NCBI GenBank assembly: GCA_038746605.1 | Contig: JBCDKM010000007.1 | Coordinates: 1 to 64,000, forward strand | Reading direction: 5' to 3' | Length of the DNA stretch: 64,000 bases | DNA from: Rubricoccus sp038746605 | GTDB lineage: Bacteria > Bacteroidota > Rhodothermia > Rhodothermales > Rubricoccaceae | Shown here: positions 15,110-23,636 of the stretch, in pieces | Layout: every line of letters begins with the position of its first letter | How positions within the stretch are numbered: the first letter of the stretch is position 1 | Translations under genes and position numbers: made by a program | The notes under the pieces: generated by a model | Seen by the model: the letters and a program-made list of their open reading frames with translations, nothing else | What the model was told of the DNA's origin: nothing | The model's database searches: none

Positions 15110-17425
15110 TCAGAGCGTGAAGCCGAGGGATGCGAAGACCGTCCGGCCTGGAAGCGAAGGCACGAGTGTGCCACGCGTGGTGCCGAGCACGTTGTCCATG
15201 CCGAGTTGTGCCGCCAGCCGTCCGGTGGGCAGTGCGAACTCGTGCGAGAGCGTGAGGTCCAGGACGAGCGTGGCGGGGACGAACTCGTCGGGCCGGTTGG
15301 CGATGCCGTTGCCATCGAAGTCCGCGTAGCCGTAGCGGCTGCGCCAGCGCCCCTGTAGGGCGGCGACGGTCTCGCTGAGACCGAGCGCGCCCAGGCGGTA
15401 GCGCGTGCGAAGCGTGGCGGCGTGCGGAGAGCGCCCGAAGAGGCCGTCATAGTCGCCGAGGGTGAGCCGGTACTCGCGGCCGTCCGGGTCGCGACCGAAG
15501 ACGCCACCCTCCTGAAGGCCCCGGACGATCTCGCGGTTGCGTGCCTGGAGAAACTGGTAGCTAGTGGAGACTTCGAGTCCGTCCGCCGGGCGGGCCGTGA
15601 GCGTGCTGGTGATACCTCGGGTGTAGACCTCCGCGAGGTTGAAGTAGGCGAAGACCTGCTGTCCGTTGGACTTCATCGCCACCGGCTGCGTCTCGATAAG
15701 GTCGTTGACCTCATTCCAGAAGCCGCCCACGTCCACGTTCAGCCACGAGGCCACGTCCACACTCGTGCCCATGTTGAACGCGATAGAGCTTTCCGAGCGG
15801 ATCGGATCGAGCGTCGTGGGATCGATGAACTGCTGCGCGATCTGGCCGTCGGCCTCTAGACCTGCCAGGCCTTCCGCCAGGCGGGTGGAGCCGAAGACGC
15901 TGTAGCCAGCAGCGGCGTTGGTAAACGTGAGATAGAGTTGGCGGAAGGCGGGGGCCTTGAACCCACTGCCAACGCTCGCGCGGAGGCGGACGGCCTCGGT
16001 CGGGCGGAGCAGAGCGGAGACCTTGGGTGACAGCCGCGCGGCGTAGTCCGAATGAGCATCGAAGCGGGCGCTCGCGTTGAGTTCGAGCAGACGCGAGGGC
16101 GCCCACTCATGCTGCGCGAAGGCGAAGATCTGCGTGGCCTCGGGACGGCCTCCTGCCGCGTTGGGCTGGTACCGGTCGCCCGCCAGCCGCTCGCCGATCA
16201 CGCCTGCGCCTGCAACGGTGAGATGCTCCGCATTCCAGAGCCCGTTGGCTTGCACCTCGATTTTACCGTACTGCTGGTCGAAGTCGTCGGAGAAGGTGAC
16301 GGCGCCGTCGGATTGGCGGGTGAAGCGCGTCTCGGTCTGGTAGCGAGCGCCGTAGAGCGTGCCGGTGACTCCGATCTGATCGGAGAGTCGGACGTTGACT
16401 TCGGGGTGGACGCTCCAGTCCGTGCGGTTCGCGCGGTCATCGAAGCGGACCTCGTCTGCACCGCTGCCCTGAGAGTACCCGCCGCTCTGGTCCTGAGTCG
16501 CGAGGCGGGCGCCGAGGCTGAACGTGGTCCGGCCGAGGTCCGCGCGGGTGCGCAGATCCGCGGTGTAGTCCGCGAACTCGGGGATCGTCGCGCCGAAGGA
16601 CTCAGGGGTGAGGTCGTAGCCGTTGGAGCCGTAGCGGTTGAAGAGGACTCGCGCGCCCCAGTTGTCGCGCCCGATGGCCCCCTCCGCCACGAGGTCGGTC
16701 TCACCGTAAGAGCCCGCCCGCAGCCTCGTGCCCGCGACCTGCCGCCCTGCTTCGGGAAACGAGGTCACGAGGTTGACGACGCCTGCGAGTGCCTCGGAGC
16801 CGTAGAGCGAGGACGACGGTCCCTCCACGATCTCGACGCGCTCCAACCCAGCAACCGGGATCCGGTTCAGGCTGAGGGTTCCGGCCGTGCGCCCGATGAC
16901 CGGCTCGCCATCGAGGAGGATGAGCGTGTAGTCCGGGTCGAAACCCTGAATCTGAAGGCCGGTGCCGTGGTCCTCTGTGAGGAAGAGGCCCGGGAGCGAT
17001 TCGAGCGCGTCCGAGAGGCGGACGGCGCCCTGCTCGCGCAACTCCTCCGCCGTCACAACCGTGATCGGAACGGCGATGTCTTCGAGCGCTTTCGTGGTCC
17101 GAGTCGCCGTCACGACGACGCGGCCTGGATCGAGCGCGACTGGCTCCAGTGTCACGTCGAGGCGGACCGTCTCGCCCTCGGCAGCAGTGCCAGTCACGCG
17201 GGCGGTCTCGTGCCCGACGGCGCTGACGAGCAGCATGAAGCCGCCCGCCTCGGGGAGATCGAGCCGGTAGCGGCCCTCGGCATCGGCGGCGGTGCCGCGC
17301 TCAGTCTCGGCGAGGCGTACGCTGGCGAAGGGGACCGGGGCACCCTCGGCCTTGATGGTGCCTTCGACGGACTGCGCTGCCGCAGTCCCAGCGAAGAGGA
17401 GAGAGAAAACGAGGAGGCGTCTCAC
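15110..17425 (-). CDS. hmuR: TonB-dependent heme receptor HmuR-like
   Basis: Predicted 771 residues from GTG 17425: signal peptide (1-18, ending AAAQ), carboxypeptidase-regulatory-like domain about 19-100, plug about 115-225 (VTAEELREQGAVRLSDALESLPGL, then GPSSSLYGSEALAGVVNLVT), then the barrel ending in GFTL. SGFKAPAFRQLYL resembles the FRAP/NPDL heme-transfer motif of HmuR-type receptors. GTG is chosen because it directly begins the signal peptide; the upstream frame has no secretion signal. A TAGCTTTC octamer (minus strand of 17450-17457) and an iron-box-like repeat lie immediately upstream. It works with HmuY encoded downstream. Confidence 0.85.
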   Translation of the reverse strand: MRRLLVFSLLFAGTAAAQSVEGTIKAEGAPVPFASVRLAETERGTAADAEGRYRLDLPEAGGFMLLVSAVGHETARVTGTAAEGETVRLDVTLEPVALDPGRVVVTATRTTKALEDIAVPITVVTAEELREQGAVRLSDALESLPGLFLTEDHGTGLQIQGFDPDYTLILLDGEPVIGRTAGTLSLNRIPVAGLERVEIVEGPSSSLYGSEALAGVVNLVTSFPEAGRQVAGTRLRAGSYGETDLVAEGAIGRDNWGARVLFNRYGSNGYDLTPESFGATIPEFADYTADLRTRADLGRTTFSLGARLATQDQSGGYSQGSGADEVRFDDRANRTDWSVHPEVNVRLSDQIGVTGTLYGARYQTETRFTRQSDGAVTFSDDFDQQYGKIEVQANGLWNAEHLTVAGAGVIGERLAGDRYQPNAAGGRPEATQIFAFAQHEWAPSRLLELNASARFDAHSDYAARLSPKVSALLRPTEAVRLRASVGSGFKAPAFRQLYLTFTNAAAGYSVFGSTRLAEGLAGLEADGQIAQQFIDPTTLDPIRSESSIAFNMGTSVDVASWLNVDVGGFWNEVNDLIETQPVAMKSNGQQVFAYFNLAEVYTRGITSTLTARPADGLEVSTSYQFLQARNREIVRGLQEGGVFGRDPDGREYRLTLGDYDGLFGRSPHAATLRTRYRLGALGLSETVAALQGRWRSRYGYADFDGNGIANRPDEFVPATLVLDLTLSHEFALPTGRLAAQLGMDNVLGTTRGTLVPSLPGRTVFASLGFTL

Positions 17426-17430
17426 TGCTA

Positions 17431-17447
17431 TGTAGACTGAGTCCAGA
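17431..17447. promoter_or_regulatory. Candidate iron-box operator at the heme receptor start
   Basis: TGTAGACTGAGTCCAGA matches the 7628-7644 palindrome at 12 of 17 positions, including TAGAC and AGTC at the same spacing. It lies 5 nt upstream of the GTG start and just downstream of a possible -7 box (TAGCTTTC), where a bound repressor would block transcription or initiation. Confidence 0.5.
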
Positions 17448-17536
17448 TAGAAAGCTAGGGGCTCGTCCCAGGGTTTCGCGCCTGTGGCGGACTCCTTTTC
17501 CGCCGGTTTCACAAAGGGCTCTCGGAGCCCGAGGGC

Positions 17537-18187
17537 TTACGTCTCGCGGTCGTATGCGTCCGCAATGGTGAGTTGGACCTCGTTGGTAAACCGGTTGACT
17601 TTGCGCACGAGCGCGACCTGATCCGAGACGGGCTGCTCGTGCAGGTGCGGGTAGTAGGCCGTGCTCTCGGAGAGCACATCGCGGAAGAAGTGGGTGGCGC
17701 GGAGCGCCTCCGCGTAGGGGACGCCGTGCGCTTTGAGCTTGCGCGCGTAGTTGCGCGTCAGCCGCCGGACCTCGGGCCAGAGGTTGTCCTCGTCGGTGGT
17801 TCCAGAGACGTACTGGAGCAGGAGCCCCATGAGCCGCCGCCCGTTCTCGCGGCTCTGTTTTTTCTCCTCTTCGGAGAGCGCGTCTGACCAGTCCTCGTCT
17901 GAGTGGGTGCTGATCTCGTATCGCGTGTGGACGACGGCGTGCTGAGCCCAGGCTCGGTCGGCGGGGTTGTTGGTCTCCGGGAGGCCTCCGGCGAGCGGCG
18001 TCCGCGCGGTGCCTTTGCGCCCGGTCTGGCGGAGGGCTTCGGCCGCATCGCGCGGGATTCGGCGATGGCCGCCGGGGGTCCGGGTCTCCGGGAGACGGCC
18101 CTCGTCCGTCCAGCGCCGGATGGTATCGACGTGGACGCCGAGGAGATCAGCGGCCTGGCGGACAGTGAGAAGGTTGGGGTCGGGCAC
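17537..18187 (-). CDS. Excisionase/MerR-type HTH regulator with helical C-terminal domain
   Basis: Predicted 216 residues. LTVRQAADLLGVHVDTIRRWTDEGRLPETRTPGGHRRIPRDAAEAL at about residues 6-51 is a BldC/excisionase-like winged HTH. A charged linker follows, then an all-helical domain (RRLMGLLLQYVSGTTDEDNLW, ARKLKAHGVPYAEALRATHFFRDVL). GTG 18187 is preferred over ATG 18262 because the HTH begins right after it and a TAGTTTTG -7 box lies inside the longer version (18227-18234). It is adjacent to the hmuR promoter but not clearly coupled to it. The ligand or partner of the C-terminal domain is unknown. Confidence 0.7.
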   Translation of the reverse strand: MPDPNLLTVRQAADLLGVHVDTIRRWTDEGRLPETRTPGGHRRIPRDAAEALRQTGRKGTARTPLAGGLPETNNPADRAWAQHAVVHTRYEISTHSDEDWSDALSEEEKKQSRENGRRLMGLLLQYVSGTTDEDNLWPEVRRLTRNYARKLKAHGVPYAEALRATHFFRDVLSESTAYYPHLHEQPVSDQVALVRKVNRFTNEVQLTIADAYDRET

Positions 18188-18226
18188 TGCCGAGGTTTGG
18201 CTTCGGGACCGAGGGTACAGATAGGG

Positions 18227-18234
18227 CAAAACTA
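18227..18234 (-). promoter_or_regulatory. Candidate -7 box (TAGTTTTG) of the HTH regulator
   Basis: Reads TAGTTTTG on the minus strand, 40 nt upstream of the GTG start, a match to the Bacteroidota TAnnTTTG consensus. No clear -33 element. Confidence 0.35.
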
Positions 18235-18416
18235 GGTTCGTGAAGAGGTGGCGAGACGGCATCGGGTCCCCTGCGGTCGTGGCTTGGATCTGAATGCTCC
18301 GAACTGCCTCGTCAGGCGCATTCTCGGTGCCCCTCCGGCATGTGGATCGTCGCGCGGGCATCGTCTGACTCCGGCGAGGTGGGCGACGGCGTAGAGCGGC
18401 ATCTCTCTGAGGTACA

Positions 18417-18436
18417 CCGCCTCGGTGCCGAGGCGG
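18417..18436. repeat. GCCTCGG palindrome, short-loop copy (centre TG)
   Basis: Perfect copy 68 nt downstream of the glycerophosphodiesterase stop (minus strand). Confidence 0.85.
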
Positions 18437-18503
18437 AGGGAGTCACCGCGAGGGGGGCCCACGTCTGGTGCCCCACGTCTGGTGGCCTGCGTCTGCGTGA
18501 GAG

Positions 18504-19499
18504 CTATCGCCCAAGGGCTGCAAGCACGAGGTCGGGGTGATCCGAGAAGAGGCCATCCACGCCCGCCTCGGCGAGAGCGCGGACTTCCCCCGAGAGGTCG
18601 CCGTGGGCGGCATCATCGCCCGTGCGGAAGGGAGGAAGGAGAAAAACGTTCTCAGCACGGATCGTCCAGACGTGGACGTGCAGACCAGCCGCATGTGCGG
18701 ACCCGACCAGCTCGGTTGGAGCGGCCGTCTCCAGATTCAGCACCATCGCCTTGTGAACACCGATGGCGTCCGCGTACGTCGCGATCTCGGTGAGGCCATC
18801 GGGCGTCACCATCGCGTCGTAGGTCAGGTCTGGGCGGTCCGCTGGGGAGCCGCCGGGGTACGCGAGTTGGACGAGCCGGAGATCGGTCGCCTCGCGCAAC
18901 TGGCGGAGGTTCTCGACCTCAAAGGACTGGATCCAGACGGGCGCCTCGCGTGACGTGTAGCCCGCGCCGTGCAGCGCGGCGAGCAGCGGCTCCTCCAGCG
19001 GTAGACCGATCTCCCGGAAGTAGCTGGGGTGCTTTGTCTCGGGGTAGAGCCCGACGGGTCGGCCGCGCGCCTCGCCCATCTCGCGGGCCAGCGCGAGCAC
19101 CTCGTCCAGCGTCGGCACCTCGAACTGCCCGTCGTAGGCGGTAGAACGGAGGTCGGGCAGGCGCTCGATGGCGCGAAGGGTCTTCAACTCGGCCAGCGTG
19201 AGGTCCTCGGTGAACCAGCCCGTGACCTCCTCGCCATCTATGATCTTGGTGGTGCGGCGATCGGCGAGCTCGGGGCGCGAGGCGACGTCGGTCGTGCCGG
19301 AGATCTCGTTCTCGTGGCGGGCGACGAGGACGCCGTCGGCAGTACTGACGAGGTCGGGTTCGATGACATCGGCGCCTTGGTCCACTGCGAGGCGGTAGGC
19401 TTCGAGAGTGTGCTCCGGCCGGTGGCCGCTGGCGCCACGATGGGCGATGACGAGGACGGTGTCGGGAGCCACGGCGAGGGCGAGGAGGAGAGCAAGCAT
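18504..19499 (-). CDS. Glycerophosphodiester phosphodiesterase (GDPD/GlpQ family)
   Basis: Predicted 331 residues. Signal peptide or uncleaved hydrophobic start MLALLLALAVAP, then IAHRGASGHRPEHTLEAYRLAVDQGADVIEPDLVSTADGVLVARHE: the HRG...E...E-x-D...H catalytic and metal-binding residues of GDPD enzymes, all present. The insert SGTTDVASRPELADR and the late FSDHPDLVL also match secreted GlpQ-like proteins. It hydrolyses glycerophosphodiesters to glycerol-3-phosphate and an alcohol in the periplasm. ATG 19499 chosen because it starts the hydrophobic segment. Confidence 0.9.
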   Translation of the reverse strand: MLALLLALAVAPDTVLVIAHRGASGHRPEHTLEAYRLAVDQGADVIEPDLVSTADGVLVARHENEISGTTDVASRPELADRRTTKIIDGEEVTGWFTEDLTLAELKTLRAIERLPDLRSTAYDGQFEVPTLDEVLALAREMGEARGRPVGLYPETKHPSYFREIGLPLEEPLLAALHGAGYTSREAPVWIQSFEVENLRQLREATDLRLVQLAYPGGSPADRPDLTYDAMVTPDGLTEIATYADAIGVHKAMVLNLETAAPTELVGSAHAAGLHVHVWTIRAENVFLLPPFRTGDDAAHGDLSGEVRALAEAGVDGLFSDHPDLVLAALGR

Positions 19500-19552
19500 G
19501 TTACAGGATCGGCACGGCGCGCCGTCCGTGCATCCGGCGGACTCCACCGCGT

Positions 19553-19586
19553 CCGCCTCGGTGTCTCCGCGAACAACCCGAGGCGG
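19553..19586. repeat. GCCTCGG palindrome, long-loop copy (16-nt spacer)
   Basis: Arms CCGCCTCGG and CCGAGGCGG, 16-nt spacer with TCCGCG at spacer positions 5-10. It lies 36 nt after the glycosyltransferase stop (minus strand). Confidence 0.8.
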
Positions 19587-19622
19587 GCGGAACAGGGCGG
19601 TGGGTCGCGTCGCGATCTCGCC

Positions 19623-20321
19623 TCAGCGGCGCCCGAGCGCCAGCGCGCCGATGGTCCAGAGGATCTTCGCGCCTGCTCGTATGCTGCCGGAGAGCGTTCC
19701 GCTGATGGTGCTCTCGCCTGCCCGGCGGCGGCGGTAGCCGACAGGCACCTCGGCGCAGCGGAGCCCAGCCCGTGCTGCCCGCGCCTGCATCTCGACGGTC
19801 CATCCCCAGGTCTCGTCCTTCATCCCGAGGGCTTGGAGCGCGTCCCACCGGATCACGCGAAAGGGTCCGAGGTCCGTCCATGCAGTGCCCCAGCGGGCGC
19901 GGACGAGGCGACTCGCCAGAGCATTGCCGAGGCGCTGCACCGGCGTCAAGGCGCCCGTCTCCACGCGTCCCTCGCGCGCTCCGAGCACGCGGCTCCCGAC
20001 CACGAGGTCGGCGGTCTCCAGTGCGTCGAGAAGCGCCGGGAGGTCCGTGAGGTCGTCGCTTGCGTCGGCATCGGTGAAGACGACGGCTTCGGGCGGAGCC
20101 TCGGCTAAGGCCGCGAGCCCCGCGAGGCAGGCCCGACCGTAGCCGCGCCGCGTCTCCATGAGCACGAGGGCGCCCGCCTCGGTGGCCTCCCGGACGGTGC
20201 CATCGCGCGAGCCGCCGTCTACCACCACGACCGGATCCGCGCCGTACGACCGCAGCGCACGAACCACGGAGGCAACCGTCGCGGCCTCGTTCAGCGCCGG
20301 GACGATGGCCGCGAACCTCAC
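19623..20321 (-). CDS. GT2-family glycosyltransferase
   Basis: Predicted 232-residue GT-A enzyme. AAIVPALNEAATVASVVRAL (nucleotide-sugar binding start), VVVVDGGSRDGT, then FTDADASDDLTDLPALLDAL with the DxD-like DADAS metal site, and GPFRVIRWDALQALG, which is typical of dolichyl-phosphate-sugar-synthase-like GT2 proteins. It lacks the C-terminal membrane pair found in the gene at 33974. GTG start overlaps the upstream lipoprotein stop by 4 nt. Acceptor unknown. Confidence 0.85.
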   Translation of the reverse strand: MRFAAIVPALNEAATVASVVRALRSYGADPVVVVDGGSRDGTVREATEAGALVLMETRRGYGRACLAGLAALAEAPPEAVVFTDADASDDLTDLPALLDALETADLVVGSRVLGAREGRVETGALTPVQRLGNALASRLVRARWGTAWTDLGPFRVIRWDALQALGMKDETWGWTVEMQARAARAGLRCAEVPVGYRRRRAGESTISGTLSGSIRAGAKILWTIGALALGRR

Positions 20322-21103
20322 CCGTCCTGTCCGTCCTGAAGGTTCACCGCCGCGAGAGCTTCTGCGGGAACCCGCCAGTCTGCCGTCAGGGTGGCACGCC
20401 AGAGGATGAGGCCACGCCCGTCCGCGACCTCTACGGGGCTGGGAGCAGCCGTGCGGTACGTCACGCGCGCATCTGTCACGATGGCGCGTTGCTGGGGATC
20501 ATCGTCCGGAAGCCCCAACTCGCCCAGGATGCGGTCCGCATCCCCTCCGAGAGAGACGAGGATGCTGTTCCGCTGGTTGAAGGGGAAGTAGGTCACGGTG
20601 ACTGTGGCAGTCTGCCCCGTGTCGAGTCGGCGAGCGTCGTAGGTCACGAGAACCGGCGCAGGGCGGACCAGGAGGCCGTTGAGGTCGAGTCGGCGGCTTG
20701 GGGTGCTGGCAGAGGCTGCACTGGTGTCCGCGATGAGGGGAGTGGGGATCTCGAACTGGGCGGTGGATGCGGCGCTCTCGTCCCCTGCGCGAGCGGCTCG
20801 CAGTTGATAGGTCTGGCCTCCCTCGATGGAGGCTGTCGTCCAGAAGAGATGGCCGGTAGTGCCTGCGTCCAGAAGCGTGAGGGAATCTCGCAAGGCGACA
20901 GCCGCGCCCGTTGAGAGAGACTCCAGCGTCACCCGTGCGTCGAGGAGAGCGGGCTCCGCGCCCGGGGGGACCCGGAAGTCTTGCACGCGGACGAAGAGGG
21001 TATCGTCGCGAGAGTCCAGGGCGGCGTCGAGGGCGAAGTACGGAGGGCCGTCCGCGAAGGGGTCGAAGTCCGTGGAGCAGGCCGCGAGGCTGAGTGCGAG
21101 CAT
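20318..21103 (-). CDS. Lipoprotein partner of the downstream-read TonB receptor operon
   Basis: The protein has lipobox SLAAC followed by a beta-rich mature region (PYFALDAALDSRDDTLFVRVQDFRV, then TYFPFNQRNSILVSLGG). No domain can be named with confidence; it is reminiscent of DUF4249-type lipoproteins next to TonB receptors. The start is uncertain. ATG 21103 leaves a very short signal peptide. ATG 21247 overlaps the TonB receptor stop (TGATG) but would add 48 residues read through a palindrome. A non-ATG start (CTG) about 11 codons upstream of 21103 is also possible. The stop overlaps the glycosyltransferase start. Confidence 0.6.
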   Translation of the reverse strand: MLALSLAACSTDFDPFADGPPYFALDAALDSRDDTLFVRVQDFRVPPGAEPALLDARVTLESLSTGAAVALRDSLTLLDAGTTGHLFWTTASIEGGQTYQLRAARAGDESAASTAQFEIPTPLIADTSAASASTPSRRLDLNGLLVRPAPVLVTYDARRLDTGQTATVTVTYFPFNQRNSILVSLGGDADRILGELGLPDDDPQQRAIVTDARVTYRTAAPSPVEVADGRGLILWRATLTADWRVPAEALAAVNLQDGQDG

Positions 21104-21183
21104 CAGTGCAGCGAGTGCTCTCAGCGCCGGTCCAGTGGACGGCCGCGAGCGGTGACGGTCTGGTCGCAGGTGGACAGGGGAGC

Positions 21184-21203
21184 CCGCCTCGGTACCGAGG
21201 CGG
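21184..21203. repeat. GCCTCGG palindrome, short-loop copy (centre TA)
   Basis: Perfect copy 44 nt after the TonB receptor stop (minus strand), before the lipoprotein gene. Confidence 0.85.
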
Positions 21204-21246
21204 GAGGAGTCATCCGTGATCTGTGGTCTGGAAGCCGTCTCGCGCA

Positions 21247-23484
21247 TCACTCCACCTCCACGCGGATGCCGACCGACGGGATGACACGGAACTGGTCCAC
21301 CCGCTCGCCCTGGAAGAGGTCGAACGTGTAGAGATTCGCGCGATCGGTGGCATTGATGAGGGAGCCTTGCACGACGAGCCCCGCCGCGCCGAGGTCAAAC
21401 CGACGTTCGGCGGAAAGATCGAGGCGGAAGTACGCGGGTGTACGGGTGTCGTAGGGCGTGTCCGTGAGCACGACGGCAGGCTGCCCCTCCTCGGTGCGTG
21501 TATCCGAGGGGCGGCGACCGCCTACGTCCAAGAACGCCCCGACGACACGGCTGTAGGGGCGACCGGAGGCGAGCTCGGCGCGAGCCCCGAGAGACCACCC
21601 TGCGGCGTCCACGCGAGCCACGAGGCGACCGCGATGCGTGCGGTCGTGAGGTGGGTTGTAGGCGTCCGGGGCCTCGCCCTCGGTCGAAGCGCGGTTGCCC
21701 TGGCGGTAGGTGTCGCGGTAGACCGTCCGCGAGAGGCCGTACACAGCGTCCAGCGAAAGGGGACCCAGGCGCCAATCCGCGCGCATGTCCAGGCCGATGA
21801 CTTCGCCGTCTACGCGGGCGGGCTCCGGGTCTGTGAGGAGAAGAACCTGATTGTAGAGCTGCTTGCCGTAGACCTCCACGCCGAGGCCGAACGTGCGACC
21901 GAAGCGGCCGTCCCACCCCGCGATGCCATGCACGGCGCGAGGAATGCCCCGCCCGTCAATGGTGGGGGCCCAAGCGATGAACCCGTCACCGACATCGAGC
22001 TGGTCTGCGAGGCCGATGATCTCCTGGCGATAGAGGCCGCCCGCCAGGGAGACCGCATGGTCGTCTGTGATCTCCCAGGTGGCCCGGCCCCGAGGTTCCA
22101 CAGAGGGGTTCCGGGTCTGGCTCGGAAAGCCCTGGATTCGGATGCCGGGCTCCAGCGTGATCCGCGGGCCAATCGCGATGTCAGCGTCTACGAAGAAGTG
22201 GCCTTCGGTTGTGTTCTCGCGGGTACTGCCCTCGAAGGTGTCGAAGGCGTAATCGAAGAGGAAGGTCTGACCGCCAAATCCGGCCCGAACGGTGTGGGGG
22301 CCGAGGTAGTAGACGTAGCCGAAGTTGCCGCCGTAGGCGCTGGCCGTGGAAGCGCGGGTGGCGCCGCGCGTGGGCTCGAACTCAGCGGTGTAGCGCGTGG
22401 CAAAAACGCCGATATCGAGGGCGGCGGCGAAGTGGGGCGAGATGGAAAAGAAGCGCCCTGCTGCGCCCTCGTTGCTCCAGCGGACGCCCGCCTCGCCGTT
22501 GGGTCCGGCCGCGAGTGCCCCCCGGTCGCTCGTGCGGAGCGCGGTGGCGGTCAGGAAGGTCGTGCCGTCGAGTTGGGCGTGGACCTTCGCGAGTGCGTCG
22601 CCGAAGCGGTACGGGAAATCACGCCCCACGGCCTGCCCCACGTCCTCCACGACGGACTCGCGCACGCTCACCACCGCAGAGACGGCGCCGGGCACGATGG
22701 GCCCTTCGAGCTGGAGTCCCGCGAGGAAGGGTGCCGCCGTCGCTCGTGCCGCGAAGCGCTGCTTGCTGCCGTTGCGCGTGGTCACGTCTACGACGGATGA
22801 GATGCGACCACCGTAGCGTGCGGGATAGCCGCCCGCATAGATGTCGGCCTGCGAGACCACGTCGGCCGGGATGGCAGAGTAGAACCCGACGATGTGAAAT
22901 GGCTGGAACAGTGGGATGCCGTCCACGAGCACGAGGTTTTGAACCGGCGTGCCGCCGCGCACGGTGAGTTGGCCGCCTCGGTCGCCGAGGGCGACGACCC
23001 CGGGTTGGAAGGTGATGGCCTGCAGGAGGTCGCCGCCGGGATCCGGGCCGGGGAGGTTGGCGATTTCCGCTGGGCGGAGGGCGACGCGTCCGGCCTGGAT
23101 CGGCTCGCGATCCGAGCCCGCCTCGACGAGCACATCGCCGATCTCGCGCGGGCGCAGTTCGATCACGTACTCGATCTCGGCACCGGGCTCCAGCGCGAGG
23201 GTGTCGGTCCGGGTGACGTGCCCGGTGAACGAAGCGCGGAGCGTATACCGGCCGGGCGCCACGTCGGTGAAGATGAAGCCGCCTTCAGCAGTGGCGGCGC
23301 GGCCTCTCGGGGTGGCGTTAGGCGCGTCAAGGCTTGTGAGGAGGACACTCGCTCCAGGGAGCACCTCGCCTGTCCCAGCCTCGCGCACGATACCCGCCAG
23401 CGTAGCGGACTCATCACCCGTGGGTTGGGCAGCGAGAGCCGGTGCGAGCACCAGCACGGCGAGCAGGAGAACAAATCGCGCCAC
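21247..23484 (-). CDS. TonB-dependent receptor with carboxypeptidase-regulatory-like domain
   Basis: Predicted 745 residues from GTG 23484: signal peptide 1-19, regulatory-like beta-sandwich about 28-112 (GIVREAGTGEVLPGASVLLTSL), plug about 120-235 (LRPAEIANLPGPDPGGDLLQAITFQPGV, then GYPARYGGRISSVVDVTTRNGS) and a beta-barrel ending VGIRVEVE. The plug style (LxRPAEIANLPG, GGTPVQNLVLVDGIPLF) is that of Bacteroidota receptors for undefined ligands rather than siderophores. A lipoprotein and a glycosyltransferase follow in the same direction, so it is probably operonic with them. Confidence 0.85.
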   Translation of the reverse strand: MARFVLLLAVLVLAPALAAQPTGDESATLAGIVREAGTGEVLPGASVLLTSLDAPNATPRGRAATAEGGFIFTDVAPGRYTLRASFTGHVTRTDTLALEPGAEIEYVIELRPREIGDVLVEAGSDREPIQAGRVALRPAEIANLPGPDPGGDLLQAITFQPGVVALGDRGGQLTVRGGTPVQNLVLVDGIPLFQPFHIVGFYSAIPADVVSQADIYAGGYPARYGGRISSVVDVTTRNGSKQRFAARATAAPFLAGLQLEGPIVPGAVSAVVSVRESVVEDVGQAVGRDFPYRFGDALAKVHAQLDGTTFLTATALRTSDRGALAAGPNGEAGVRWSNEGAAGRFFSISPHFAAALDIGVFATRYTAEFEPTRGATRASTASAYGGNFGYVYYLGPHTVRAGFGGQTFLFDYAFDTFEGSTRENTTEGHFFVDADIAIGPRITLEPGIRIQGFPSQTRNPSVEPRGRATWEITDDHAVSLAGGLYRQEIIGLADQLDVGDGFIAWAPTIDGRGIPRAVHGIAGWDGRFGRTFGLGVEVYGKQLYNQVLLLTDPEPARVDGEVIGLDMRADWRLGPLSLDAVYGLSRTVYRDTYRQGNRASTEGEAPDAYNPPHDRTHRGRLVARVDAAGWSLGARAELASGRPYSRVVGAFLDVGGRRPSDTRTEEGQPAVVLTDTPYDTRTPAYFRLDLSAERRFDLGAAGLVVQGSLINATDRANLYTFDLFQGERVDQFRVIPSVGIRVEVE

Positions 23485-23503
23485 GGGTCGGAGAGGACGG
23501 GGC

Positions 23504-23511
23504 GAAAGCTA
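23504..23511 (-). promoter_or_regulatory. Candidate -7 box (TAGCTTTC) of the TonB receptor gene
   Basis: TAGCTTTC on the minus strand, 19 nt before the GTG start. The same octamer occurs upstream of the heme receptor (17450-17457). Assignment is tentative. Confidence 0.3.
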
Positions 23512-23636
23512 GTGGTGGTCCGGGCGGATCGGAGGGCATGCGCCCGTACCCCGCTACGGAGTCTCGGGCTCCCGGAAGCGCTCCCGAGGCGGTCCGGGCG
23601 GGCCGGAAACCTCGCGGATCCCTAGCTTCGGCGCCC

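Noticed and set aside
22973..22992. CCGCCTCGGTCGCCGAGGG in the TonB receptor gene
   Set aside because: Arms are incomplete and the codons encode the conserved plug motif LGDRGGQLTVRG, so chance codon choice explains it.
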